A DNA stretch of 58,137 bases from Faecalibacterium longum CLA-AA-H243 (lineage in GTDB: Bacteria; Bacillota; Clostridia; Oscillospirales; Ruminococcaceae), in contig NZ_JAJEQG010000017.1 of the NCBI RefSeq assembly GCF_020687245.1, positions 1 to 58,137 on the forward strand, read 5' to 3'. The notes under the pieces were generated by a model. That model saw nothing but the letters and a program-made list of their open reading frames with translations, was not told the DNA's origin and did no database searches. This document shows positions 50,821 to 58,137 of the stretch, one piece after another. A program made the translations under genes and the position numbers. Each line of letters opens with the position of its first letter. The stretch's first letter is position 1.

Positions 50821-52632
50821 ATGGAACAGAATAAGATTTCCCGCCGTAATTTCCTGCGCGTGGCCGGTGCATCGGCTACCACCGCCGCAATGGGCGGTCT
50901 GGTCCCGGCTGCTTCCGCTGCCGGCATCAAAGACCTGTGGAGCATGGACCTGCAGATCCTTGCCACCAGCGATACCCACGGTAAGTTTGACCCCTGGGAT
51001 TACGCCGCCAACAAGGCCGACGCCTCCGGCAGCGTGGCCCAGCAGGCAACTGCCATCAAGGAGAACCGCACCAAGACCACGCTGGTCGTGGATGCAGGCG
51101 ACACCATTCAGGCAAACTCCGCTGAGCTGTTCCTGAACGACGATGTCCACCCCATGATCGCTGCTCAGAACGCCATCGGCTACGATGTCTACGTCACCGG
51201 CAACCATGAGTACAACTATGGCATGGCCACGCTGGAAAAGGTGCTCTCCCAGCAGAAGGCCAAGGTGCTGACAGGCAACGTCTACAGCCCCGAAGGCAAG
51301 CCTCTGGCTGACGGCTACACCATCATCAACAAGGGCGGCGTCAAGATCGGCGTCATCGGTATGGTCACTCCCAACATCACCCGCTGGGACGCCAAGAACC
51401 TCGAGGGCTGGACTGTTACCAACCCGGTGGACGAGAGCCGCAAGATCATTGATAAGATCAAGAACGATGTGGATGTCATCATCGGCGTTATGCATATGGA
51501 TGTTGACAATGAGTATGGCGTCTATGGCTCCGGCGTCACCGACCTGGCAAATGCCTGCCCTGAGTTCGATGTCATCGTCGCCGCTCACGGCCACAAGAGC
51601 ATCCCCAACAAGATGATCAACGGCGTGCTGGTGGTCGAGAACAAGAATGCAGGCGCCACTGTCTCCGACATCCACGTCTATCTGGAGCGCGGCCTGAACG
51701 GCAAGTGGAAGGTGAAGGACCGTACCTCTGAGAACCTGACCATCAAGGACTACGCTCCCGACCCCGAGCTGACCGCTCTGCTGGCAGAGTACGACCAGCG
51801 CGCTAAGGACGACGCCGTGACCCCCATCGGCCAGCTGGTCGGCGGTGATCTGGCCCCCGAAAACGAGATCGACTGCCTGCCGCAGGCCATGGTGCAGGAT
51901 ACCGCTCTGCTGGACTTCATCAACGAGGTACAGATGTACTACACCGACGCTCAGGTGGCCGCAACGGCTCTGACCTCCATGACTTCCCAGATGCGCGAGG
52001 GTACCATCCGCAAGTGCGACATGGCAAGCATCTACACCTACCAGAACACCCTGTACAAGCTGCAGATGAACGGCTGGCAGCTGCGTCAGTTCATGGAGTG
52101 GTCTGCTGCCTTCTTCAAGACCTGGGAGCCGGGCGATGTGACCATCGCATTCGACTCTTCCGTCCGCTACTACCTGTACGATGCCTTTGCAGGCGTCAAG
52201 TATGACCTCGACATCTCCAAGCAGCCCGGCAACCGCATCCAGAACCTGACCTGGATGGATGGCCGTCCGGTGGAGGACGATGACAGCTTCGTGGTGGCCG
52301 TCAACAACTACCGTGCCACCACCCAGCTGCTGACTTATGCTGACATCTTCAAGGAGGGTGACGAGCTGCCCAAGCTGCTGGAGATCGACGTGCGCGGCGA
52401 TGTGGGCGGCATCCGCGAACTGCTGGGCGAGTACATCCGCACCGTCAAGGGCGGCACCATCGAGCCGCACGTGGACAACAACTGGAAGCTCGTGGGCGAC
52501 AACTGGAACGCTGCTGATCACGAGAAGGCCGTCAAGCTGCTGCGCGAGGGCAAGCTGGCCCTGTCGGAGAATGCCGACAGCCGCACCCTGCCCGGCAAGG
52601 CCATCACCACGGCCGATATTGCCGCATTCTGA
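50821..52632 (+). CDS. Secreted 5'-nucleotidase / 2',3'-cyclic phosphodiesterase family enzyme
   Basis: A 603-residue bifunctional metallophosphoesterase of the UshA/CpdB type. The N-terminus has a twin-arginine motif, SRRNFLR, followed by a hydrophobic stretch and a small-residue cleavage site, so export through Tat is predicted. Metal-binding motifs are DTHGKFD, DAGDTIQAN, GNHEYNYG and AAHGHKS. The C-terminal 5'-nucleotidase domain (about 330-560) contains the substrate-stacking region (NLTWMDGRPVEDDDSFVVAVNNYRA). It probably releases nucleosides and phosphate outside the cell. It has its own promoter with a palindromic operator and its own terminator. Confidence 0.92.
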   Translation: MEQNKISRRNFLRVAGASATTAAMGGLVPAASAAGIKDLWSMDLQILATSDTHGKFDPWDYAANKADASGSVAQQATAIKENRTKTTLVVDAGDTIQANSAELFLNDDVHPMIAAQNAIGYDVYVTGNHEYNYGMATLEKVLSQQKAKVLTGNVYSPEGKPLADGYTIINKGGVKIGVIGMVTPNITRWDAKNLEGWTVTNPVDESRKIIDKIKNDVDVIIGVMHMDVDNEYGVYGSGVTDLANACPEFDVIVAAHGHKSIPNKMINGVLVVENKNAGATVSDIHVYLERGLNGKWKVKDRTSENLTIKDYAPDPELTALLAEYDQRAKDDAVTPIGQLVGGDLAPENEIDCLPQAMVQDTALLDFINEVQMYYTDAQVAATALTSMTSQMREGTIRKCDMASIYTYQNTLYKLQMNGWQLRQFMEWSAAFFKTWEPGDVTIAFDSSVRYYLYDAFAGVKYDLDISKQPGNRIQNLTWMDGRPVEDDDSFVVAVNNYRATTQLLTYADIFKEGDELPKLLEIDVRGDVGGIRELLGEYIRTVKGGTIEPHVDNNWKLVGDNWNAADHEKAVKLLREGKLALSENADSRTLPGKAITTADIAAF

Positions 52633-52651
52633 TTTTTCTTTCATACGCAAC

Positions 52652-52689
52652 GGGGTGTGCAGTCTTTCAGGGGCTGCACACCCTTTTTT
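52652..52689 (+). terminator. Terminator of the 5'-nucleotidase gene
   Basis: Hairpin GGGTGTGCAG...CTGCACACCC followed by TTTTTT. Confidence 0.9.
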
Positions 52690-52895
52690 GCTGCACAATA
52701 AAGTGAAGGATCAATGGGTAATATAGCTAAATTTAATTACCGCTTTTTAGCATATCATAGAAAATAAACGCTGGGATGCGCTGGATGTTTTCTTTTTGGG
52801 AGCTTCATGATAAAATAAGAAAAACCCGCAGAATAAAGGGGAAAGTGCGCCCTCGTGCAGTGCGGGGACGAATGCGGTTTGAAAAGAGGATGGCT

Positions 52896-53948
52896 ATGGA
52901 AGCATTGCGAAAGCTGCTGTATGCGGAGATGTCACGGGAGGAGTACAAAGCCTGTCTGCCGGATATACAGCGCTCCAACCGCCAACGTGTGACGGCCTAC
53001 CTGGGGATAGCCTGTGCGTTTCTTACAGTTTTATGGATACTGTCTGGGGCTCTGGAATTTTTGCGGCCCAATATGCCGGCCTATATGATAGCGCTGGCCG
53101 TGTGCATGGGCCTGCAGGCGGTCAACCGGACATTCCCGGGAAAAAACGGCCTGCTGCTGACCTGGCTGATGTACGCCTTTGAGGCTTTGCTCTATGTGCT
53201 GGGTATCTATCTGGGCATCCATCCTTCTCCCGATACTCCTACGGTAAGCTTTATTGCGTTTTTGCTGGCAGTGCCGCTGCTCTTCGTCATGCGGCCCATC
53301 CAGCATATCTTGAATGTCGTCTTTTTCGATGGTATTTTCATCCTGACCTGCTTTTTGTTCAAGAGTAAAGAGACGCTCCCAGTTGATATTCTGGACGGCA
53401 TGGTGTTTGGTGCGGTGTCCTGCATCATATCCACCTTCATCATGCTTTCGATGCACGAAAATTTTTCCATCCGGCACAAGCTGCTGGGCATCGCGGAGAC
53501 GGACTTGAACGTCGGCCTGAAAAACCGCAACGCCTACGAGAGCCAGATGCACGACTACCCGATGCACTGCAGCAGCACGCTGAGCTGTGTTTATCTGGAC
53601 GTGAACGGCCTGCATGAGCTGAACAACACCCGGGGCCACGCGGCAGGCGACGAGATGCTCAAGACCGTGGCAGCCAAGGTGCGGGACATCTTCGGCGAAG
53701 AGTACAGCTACCGTGTGGGCGGCGATGAGTTCGTGGCCTTTGCGATGGACAAGAGCGCCGAAGAGATGCGCGCGCTCATCCACAAGCTGGTGCAGGAGGT
53801 GGACGAGGCCGGTTACTCGGTGGCCGTGGGTACAGCGACTCACAGCGCGGGCGGCATCGACATGGAAGTCCTCGTCAAATCGGCCGAAACACGGATGTAT
53901 CTGGCAAAGGAAGAGCACTATCGCCTTGCCGGGAAGACCCGAGAATAA
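52896..53948 (+). CDS. Membrane-bound GGDEF domain protein (putative diguanylate cyclase)
   Basis: A 350-residue protein with five or six hydrophobic helices (about 33-185), predicted to sit in the cytoplasmic membrane, and a C-terminal GGDEF domain (about 200-345). The active-site loop RVGGDEF is intact (275-279), and the Mg-binding Asp lies in YLDVNGLHELN. The usual RxxD inhibitory site ahead of GGDEF is absent. It could make c-di-GMP in response to a membrane signal; no EAL or PilZ protein is nearby. The start at 52896 follows AGAGGA; upstream in-frame ATGs at 52776 and 52890 are less well placed. Confidence 0.88.
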   Translation: MEALRKLLYAEMSREEYKACLPDIQRSNRQRVTAYLGIACAFLTVLWILSGALEFLRPNMPAYMIALAVCMGLQAVNRTFPGKNGLLLTWLMYAFEALLYVLGIYLGIHPSPDTPTVSFIAFLLAVPLLFVMRPIQHILNVVFFDGIFILTCFLFKSKETLPVDILDGMVFGAVSCIISTFIMLSMHENFSIRHKLLGIAETDLNVGLKNRNAYESQMHDYPMHCSSTLSCVYLDVNGLHELNNTRGHAAGDEMLKTVAAKVRDIFGEEYSYRVGGDEFVAFAMDKSAEEMRALIHKLVQEVDEAGYSVAVGTATHSAGGIDMEVLVKSAETRMYLAKEEHYRLAGKTRE

Positions 53949-53953
53949 AATGC

Positions 53954-54000
53954 AAAAGCGGTACGCTGCCGGACTCCCCGGCGGTGTGCCGCTTTTTTGC
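53954..54000 (+). terminator. Terminator of the GGDEF gene
   Basis: Hairpin AAAGCGG...CCGCTTT with an inner GCCGG/CCGGC stem, followed by a T-run. Confidence 0.85.
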
Positions 54001-54036
54001 GCAGCATATTTCTTTTTTTGGCGGTTCGTGGTAGAA

Positions 54037-54042
54037 TATACT
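54037..54042 (+). promoter_or_regulatory. -10 element of mnmE
   Basis: TATACT 30 bp upstream of the mnmE start. A TTTTTG at about 54015 could serve as -35. Confidence 0.45.
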
Positions 54043-54072
54043 GTATTCATCTGCGCATAAGGAGGGGAGAAG

Positions 54073-55440
54073 ATGCAGCATTCGACCATTGCGGCCATTG
54101 CTACCGCTCCGGGTGCGGGCGGCATCGCCATCGTGCGGCTGTCCGGCCCGGAAAGCTATGAAGTGGCAGCGAAGGTGTTCCGTCCGGCCAACCCAGCCAA
54201 AAAAGTCGCGGACGCCAAAGGCTATACGGCCATGTTCGGTGCGTTCGTGGAGGGGGAAGAGGCTTTCGATGAGGGCGTGGCGCTGTTTTTCCACGCGCCC
54301 CACAGCTACACCGGCGAGGATGTGGTGGAGCTTTCCTGCCACGGCGGCAGTGCAGTCGCCCGGCGGCTGGTGGAAGCCTGCATTGCGGCGGGCGCATCGC
54401 CTGCCGCTCCCGGCGAGTACACCCGCCGCGCTTTCCTGAACGGCAAGCTCAGTCTGACCCAGGCCGAAGCTGTCATGGACATCATCTCCGCCGATGGCCG
54501 ACAGGGGGCCGCGCTGGCAAATGCCTCCCTGAACGGTGCGCTGGCCCGGAAGATAGCGGCCCAGAAAGATGCTCTGACGGCTTTGCAGGCCCATCTGGCC
54601 GCCTGGGTGGATTTCCCTGAGGAAGATGTCCCGGAACTGAGCCAGAGCCACTTGTGCGAGGTCTTAGGCGGGGTAGAGCAGGAGCTGGACGCCCTCATCC
54701 AGAGCTACGATGCGGGCGCTGTCCTCCGCGAGGGCGTGGACTGTGCCATCGTGGGCAAGCCCAATGCGGGCAAATCCACCCTGCTCAATCTGCTGGCCGG
54801 ATTCGACCGGGCCATTGTCACGCCGGTGGCCGGAACCACTCGCGACGTGGTAGAGCAGGCTGTTCAGCTGGGCGACGTCCGGCTGAATCTCTTCGATACC
54901 GCCGGTCTGCGTCAGACGGAAGACGAGATAGAAGCCGAAGGTATCCGCCGCAGCTGGAAGAAGCTGGACGAGGCGGGGCTTATCCTCGCCGTCTTCGACG
55001 GCTCGGAGCGCCCGACCCGGGAGGACCTGGAGCTGGCTCAGCGCTGCGCGGGTCGTCCGGCCATCGCGCTGGTCAATAAAGAGGACAAGCCCACCCGGTT
55101 TGACGCAGAGCTCATCGCACCCTATTTTGCGATGGTGCTGCCGGTCTGCTGTCAGGAAGAGGGGGCGCGGAAGGTCATCGCGGCGGCGGTAGCCCGCCTG
55201 CTGGGGACCAACCAAATCGACCCCCATGCCGCCAGCCTCTCGGGACAGCGGCAGCTTTCCGCTGCCACCCGCGCTCGGGATGCCGTAGCCGGAGCGCTGG
55301 ACGCCGCGCAGGGGCTCGGGCTGGACGCTGTGTCAGTCTGCGTGGACGACGCGCTGGATGCACTTTGCGAGCTGACAGGAGAGAACGCCTCGGAGGCGGT
55401 CATCAATGAGGTGTTTGAGAGATTCTGCGTGGGGAAATAA
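54073..55440 (+). CDS. mnmE: tRNA modification GTPase MnmE
   Basis: A 455-residue GTPase that, with MnmG, installs the carboxymethylaminomethyl group on wobble uridines of certain tRNAs. The N-terminal folate-binding domain (STIAAIATAPGAGGIAIVRLSG) is followed by helices and the G domain: G1 GKPNAGKST, G2 GTTRD, G3 DTAGLR, G4 NKED. The C-terminus is the family's FCVGK (canonically FCIGK), with the catalytic Cys. The start at 54073 follows AAGGAGGGGAG. mnmG follows after a 527-bp gap filled by a palindromic repeat element. Confidence 0.97.
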   Translation: MQHSTIAAIATAPGAGGIAIVRLSGPESYEVAAKVFRPANPAKKVADAKGYTAMFGAFVEGEEAFDEGVALFFHAPHSYTGEDVVELSCHGGSAVARRLVEACIAAGASPAAPGEYTRRAFLNGKLSLTQAEAVMDIISADGRQGAALANASLNGALARKIAAQKDALTALQAHLAAWVDFPEEDVPELSQSHLCEVLGGVEQELDALIQSYDAGAVLREGVDCAIVGKPNAGKSTLLNLLAGFDRAIVTPVAGTTRDVVEQAVQLGDVRLNLFDTAGLRQTEDEIEAEGIRRSWKKLDEAGLILAVFDGSERPTREDLELAQRCAGRPAIALVNKEDKPTRFDAELIAPYFAMVLPVCCQEEGARKVIAAAVARLLGTNQIDPHAASLSGQRQLSAATRARDAVAGALDAAQGLGLDAVSVCVDDALDALCELTGENASEAVINEVFERFCVGK

Positions 55441-55463
55441 AAATCAATTTTACGCAGGGTTAA

Positions 55464-55885
55464 GTTCTCTTTTGCGCACCAAAAGAGAACCAGAAAAGTG
55501 CCCGCTACTTTCGAGGCGCGGGAGGCACGAACTAGGGGCTGCTCGCCCCTAGTAACCCCGGAGAGGTGGGCTCCAACTCAAAATGCTGGAGATTCACGCC
55601 ATTCGGCGTGAAGATCTCTTAACCGCATTTTGAGCCTCCGCCGATTTGCTGCTCCGCAGCAGACTTCACGCTTTTGCTGGACGTAAAGTTCTGCTAAGAC
55701 ATAACGCCATCGGCGAAGCCGTAAATCGGAGAAACGAGAAAAAAGCGTTCAGCGAAGCGGCTAGCTTTTTTCCGTTTTGACTTCTCCTTTGGGGTCTGAA
55801 AGGGGCGAGCAGCCCCTTTCTCGTGGATCCAGCGCGTCGAAATCGCTGGTGGTTTTCTGGTTCTCTTTTGACATCAAAAGAGAAC
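55464..55885. mobile_element. 422-bp palindromic MITE-like element (family 2, copy 1)
   Basis: Both ends carry the same 31-bp inverted motif: GTTCTCTTTTG, a 5-base tip, CAAAAGAGAAC, then CAGAAAA, followed inward by a GGGGCTGCTCGCCCC hairpin. The interior is also imperfectly self-complementary and no transposase is encoded. It sits between mnmE and mnmG. Copy 2 begins just after mnmG. Confidence 0.7.
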
Positions 55886-55967
55886 AATTAGCCTTAATGA
55901 AAGAGCGCTCTGACCCGCGCACAGGCGCGATATGCACATAAAAACTCAGAGGAAAAAATAGACAACA

Positions 55968-57839
55968 ATGAACCATTTAGGAGACTACGACGTTATCGTC
56001 ATCGGTGCCGGACATGCGGGCATTGAGGCGGCCCATGCTGCCGCGATGCTGGGCGCAAAGACGGCGGTGTTCACGATGAGCTTGGACGCCATCGGCAATA
56101 TGCCCTGCAATCCCAGTATCGGCGGCACGGCAAAAGGTACGCTGGTACGCGAATTGGATGCACTAGGCGGTGTGATGGGCCTTGCGGCAGATGCCACCTA
56201 TTTACAGAGCCGGATGCTCAACAAGGGCAAAGGCCCCGCTGTCCACGCTCTGCGCGTCCAGACCGACCGCAAGCGCTATCATGAATATATGAAGCACGCC
56301 CTTGAGCTGACGCCGGGGCTGGCTATCCATCAGGCGGAAATCATTTCCATCGAGGTGGAGGACGGCCATGTGAAGGGCGTCGTTACCCAGCTGAACGGGG
56401 AGTATGGCGCAAAGTGCGTGGTCATCGCCACCGGCACCAACCTCGGCGGAAAAATTTTTGTGGGCGATGCATGGTACGCCTCCGGCCCCGACGGGATGCA
56501 CGCGGCCAACGCCCTCACCGAGAGCCTGAAAGCCGCCGGTCTGCCGCTGCGCCGCTTCAAGACCGGTACGCCTGCCCGCGTGCATCGGCGGAGCATCGAC
56601 TTCTCTAAGCTGGAATGCCAGCCCGGCGACCCGGACAATGAACTTCAGCCTTTCAGCTTCATGACCGATGCCCCTATGCACAACAAGGTGGAGTGCTGGA
56701 TCGCCTACACCAACCCTGAGACGCACAGAATCATTCTGGACAATATCCAGCGCAGCCCGCTCTACGGCGGCATGATCGAGGGCGTCGGCCCGCGCTACTG
56801 CCCGTCGATTGAGGACAAGGTAGTGCGGTTTGCAGGGAAGGACCGGCATCCCATCTTTGTGGAGCCTTGCGGCGAGAACACCGAGGAAATGTATCTGCAG
56901 GGTGCGTCCAGCAGTCTGCCGGAAGATGTGCAGAATGCATTCTACCGGAGCATCAAGGGCTTCGAGAATATTGAGATCATGCGCCCGGCCTACGCCATCG
57001 AGTACGACTGCGTAGACCCCACCAGCCTCGAAGCCACGCTGGAAAGCAAGGTGGTGCGGGGCCTCTACGGTGCGGGACAGTTCAACGGAACCTCGGGCTA
57101 CGAGGAAGCCGCCGCGCAGGGCCTTCTGGCCGGTCTGAACGCTGCCCGGAACGCATTGGGCGAAAGCCAGCTCATCCTGCCCAGGCAGTCGAGCTATCTC
57201 GGCACACTGGTCGATGACCTTGTGACCAAGGGCGTCATGGACCCCTACCGGATGATGACCAGCCGCAGCGAGTACCGCCTGACCCTCCGTCAGGACAACG
57301 CCGACACCCGGTTGACGCCCATCGGCAGGGAATACGGCCTCGTGCAGGATGACCGCTGGACAAAGTACCAGCAGACGCAGGCTGTGTTGGACGCAGAGCG
57401 CCACCGTCTGCATGACGCCCATCTGCGCACGGCGGACCTGCGCGCCGCGATGGAAGCAGCGGGCCTCGCTCCGGCCGCAGAGGGCGGCATTGCCGAAGAG
57501 CTGCTGCGCCGACCGGAAATCGACTATTCGCTCATCGCGGGCATGATCGGCTGGGGTGAGGGCATCACGCCTATGCTGGCTGAGCGTCTGGAAACTGAAA
57601 TCAAGTACGCGGGTTACATTGCCCGGCAGGACCGGATGATACACGAGGTGGCCCGCCACGAGAAGACCCTCATCCCGGAGGATTTCTCTTACACAGAGCT
57701 CACCGGCCTGACATTGGAAGCCCGCGAGAAGCTGGCCCGCATCCGCCCGAAAAACTTGGGGCAGGCTGGACGCATTCCCGGCGTGTCGCCGTCGGATGTG
57801 GCACAGCTGAGTATTGCGCTGGCGGCGAAGAGAAGCTAA
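55968..57839 (+). CDS. mnmG: tRNA uridine 5-carboxymethylaminomethyl modification enzyme MnmG
   Basis: A 623-residue FAD-dependent enzyme, partner of MnmE in wobble-uridine modification. The N-terminal FAD-binding motif is DVIVIGAGHAGIEAA, followed by NMPCNPSIGGTAKG with the family's conserved Cys and RMLNKGKGPAVHALR. The central C/GTGTPARVHRRSIDF segment and GLYGAGQFNGTSGYEEAAAQG are characteristic. The C-terminal helical domain (SEYRLTLRQDNADTRL..., KYAGYIARQ) binds tRNA and MnmE. The ATG at 55968 lies about 15 bp after GAGGAAAA. A repeat element begins one base after its stop codon. Confidence 0.97.
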   Translation: MNHLGDYDVIVIGAGHAGIEAAHAAAMLGAKTAVFTMSLDAIGNMPCNPSIGGTAKGTLVRELDALGGVMGLAADATYLQSRMLNKGKGPAVHALRVQTDRKRYHEYMKHALELTPGLAIHQAEIISIEVEDGHVKGVVTQLNGEYGAKCVVIATGTNLGGKIFVGDAWYASGPDGMHAANALTESLKAAGLPLRRFKTGTPARVHRRSIDFSKLECQPGDPDNELQPFSFMTDAPMHNKVECWIAYTNPETHRIILDNIQRSPLYGGMIEGVGPRYCPSIEDKVVRFAGKDRHPIFVEPCGENTEEMYLQGASSSLPEDVQNAFYRSIKGFENIEIMRPAYAIEYDCVDPTSLEATLESKVVRGLYGAGQFNGTSGYEEAAAQGLLAGLNAARNALGESQLILPRQSSYLGTLVDDLVTKGVMDPYRMMTSRSEYRLTLRQDNADTRLTPIGREYGLVQDDRWTKYQQTQAVLDAERHRLHDAHLRTADLRAAMEAAGLAPAAEGGIAEELLRRPEIDYSLIAGMIGWGEGITPMLAERLETEIKYAGYIARQDRMIHEVARHEKTLIPEDFSYTELTGLTLEAREKLARIRPKNLGQAGRIPGVSPSDVAQLSIALAAKRS

Positions 57840-57840
57840 A

Positions 57841-58137
57841 GTTCTCTTTTGCGCACCAAAAGAGAACCAGAAAAGTGCCCGCTACGTTCGAGGCGCGGGA
57901 GGCACGAATCAAGGGCTGCTCGCCCTTGATAATCCCAAAGGGGTTGTCGAAACGGAAAAAAGCTAGTCGCTGCGCTTAACGCTTTTTTCTCGTTTCTCCA
58001 ATTTGCTGCTTCGCAGCAGGTGTTACGCCCTCGCAGGGCGTGAAGTTCAGCAGAAACGTAAAATCTTCGGCGGAGCCGTAAATGGGAGAAGCACAAAAAA
58101 ATGCGTTTAGCGAAGCGGCTAGCATTTTTGGGCTTCG
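57841..58137. mobile_element. MITE-like element (family 2, copy 2, cut by window end)
   Basis: Starts GTTCTCTTTTGCGCACCAAA, the same terminal motif as copy 1, immediately after the mnmG stop codon. It continues with a GGGCTGCTCGCCC hairpin and AAACGGAAAAAAGCTAG, which also occur in copy 1 read from its other end. The element runs to the edge of the window. Confidence 0.7.

Overview
The window looks like the replication-origin region of a GC-rich, low-oxygen gut Firmicute, most likely Faecalibacterium or a close Oscillospiraceae/Ruminococcaceae relative. The reasons are the classical Firmicutes origin order (gyrA-gyrB-remB-recF-yaaA-dnaN-dnaA on the minus strand, divergent from rpmH-rnpA-yidD-yidC-jag...mnmE-mnmG on the plus strand), strictly anaerobic enzymes (pyruvate:ferredoxin oxidoreductase, 2x[4Fe-4S] ferredoxin, [4Fe-4S]-type serine dehydratase, FeoAB), and high GC. 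The genus is inferred from gene content, not from a database search.

Layout. 1-1.9 kb: the end of an integrated element (excisionase-like gene, tyrosine recombinase) abutting the 3' end of tRNA-Arg(ACG). 2.0-9.8 kb: L-serine dehydratase, trigger factor, a secreted DUF4097-like protein, a TauE/SafE-type exporter with its MarR regulator, and an FeoA-FeoB fusion. 10-16.5 kb: galE, galM and a very large RND transporter. 16.9-23.4 kb: a housekeeping run on the plus strand (YaaT/PSP1, ferredoxin, tRNA and 16S rRNA methyltransferases, phosphodiesterase, birA, rhomboid-like protein, DNA polymerase III delta'), interrupted at 21.3-21.7 kb by a dense cluster of DnaA boxes. 23.5-28.2 kb: two tandem penicillin-binding carboxypeptidases, a gamma-carbonic-anhydrase-like protein, and mgtE. 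29.2-32.8 kb: pyruvate:ferredoxin oxidoreductase. 33.2-37 kb: Nudix hydrolase, pseudouridine synthase, GntR regulator, poly-serine lipoprotein, and mntP behind a yybP-ykoY manganese riboswitch. 37.3-58 kb: the origin cluster and its rightward arm, ending with mnmE/mnmG flanked by palindromic repeats.

The least explained material is RNA-level and intergenic. (i) Two inverted copies of a promoter-hairpin-linker-terminator cassette flank mgtE. They share an exposed ATTCCTCCTCAC linker complementary to ribosome binding sites, and their first hairpin shows compensatory changes. (ii) The 5' leader of the pyruvate:ferredoxin oxidoreductase gene contains three tandem, evenly spaced structured units, each with an inner GGRG-TTCTCCGG-CYCC hairpin. 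(iii) The region downstream of the same gene is highly structured and contains two tandem 28-nt bulged hairpins whose stem differences are all compensatory. (iv) mgtE has a long structured leader with mutually exclusive pairings. (v) The poly-serine lipoprotein has an 8-G tract between its -35 and -10 elements, a phase-variation-like arrangement. (vi) feoAB and the ferredoxin gene share GTTAG-type operators at their promoters. All RNA structures were worked out by eye, not by folding software.
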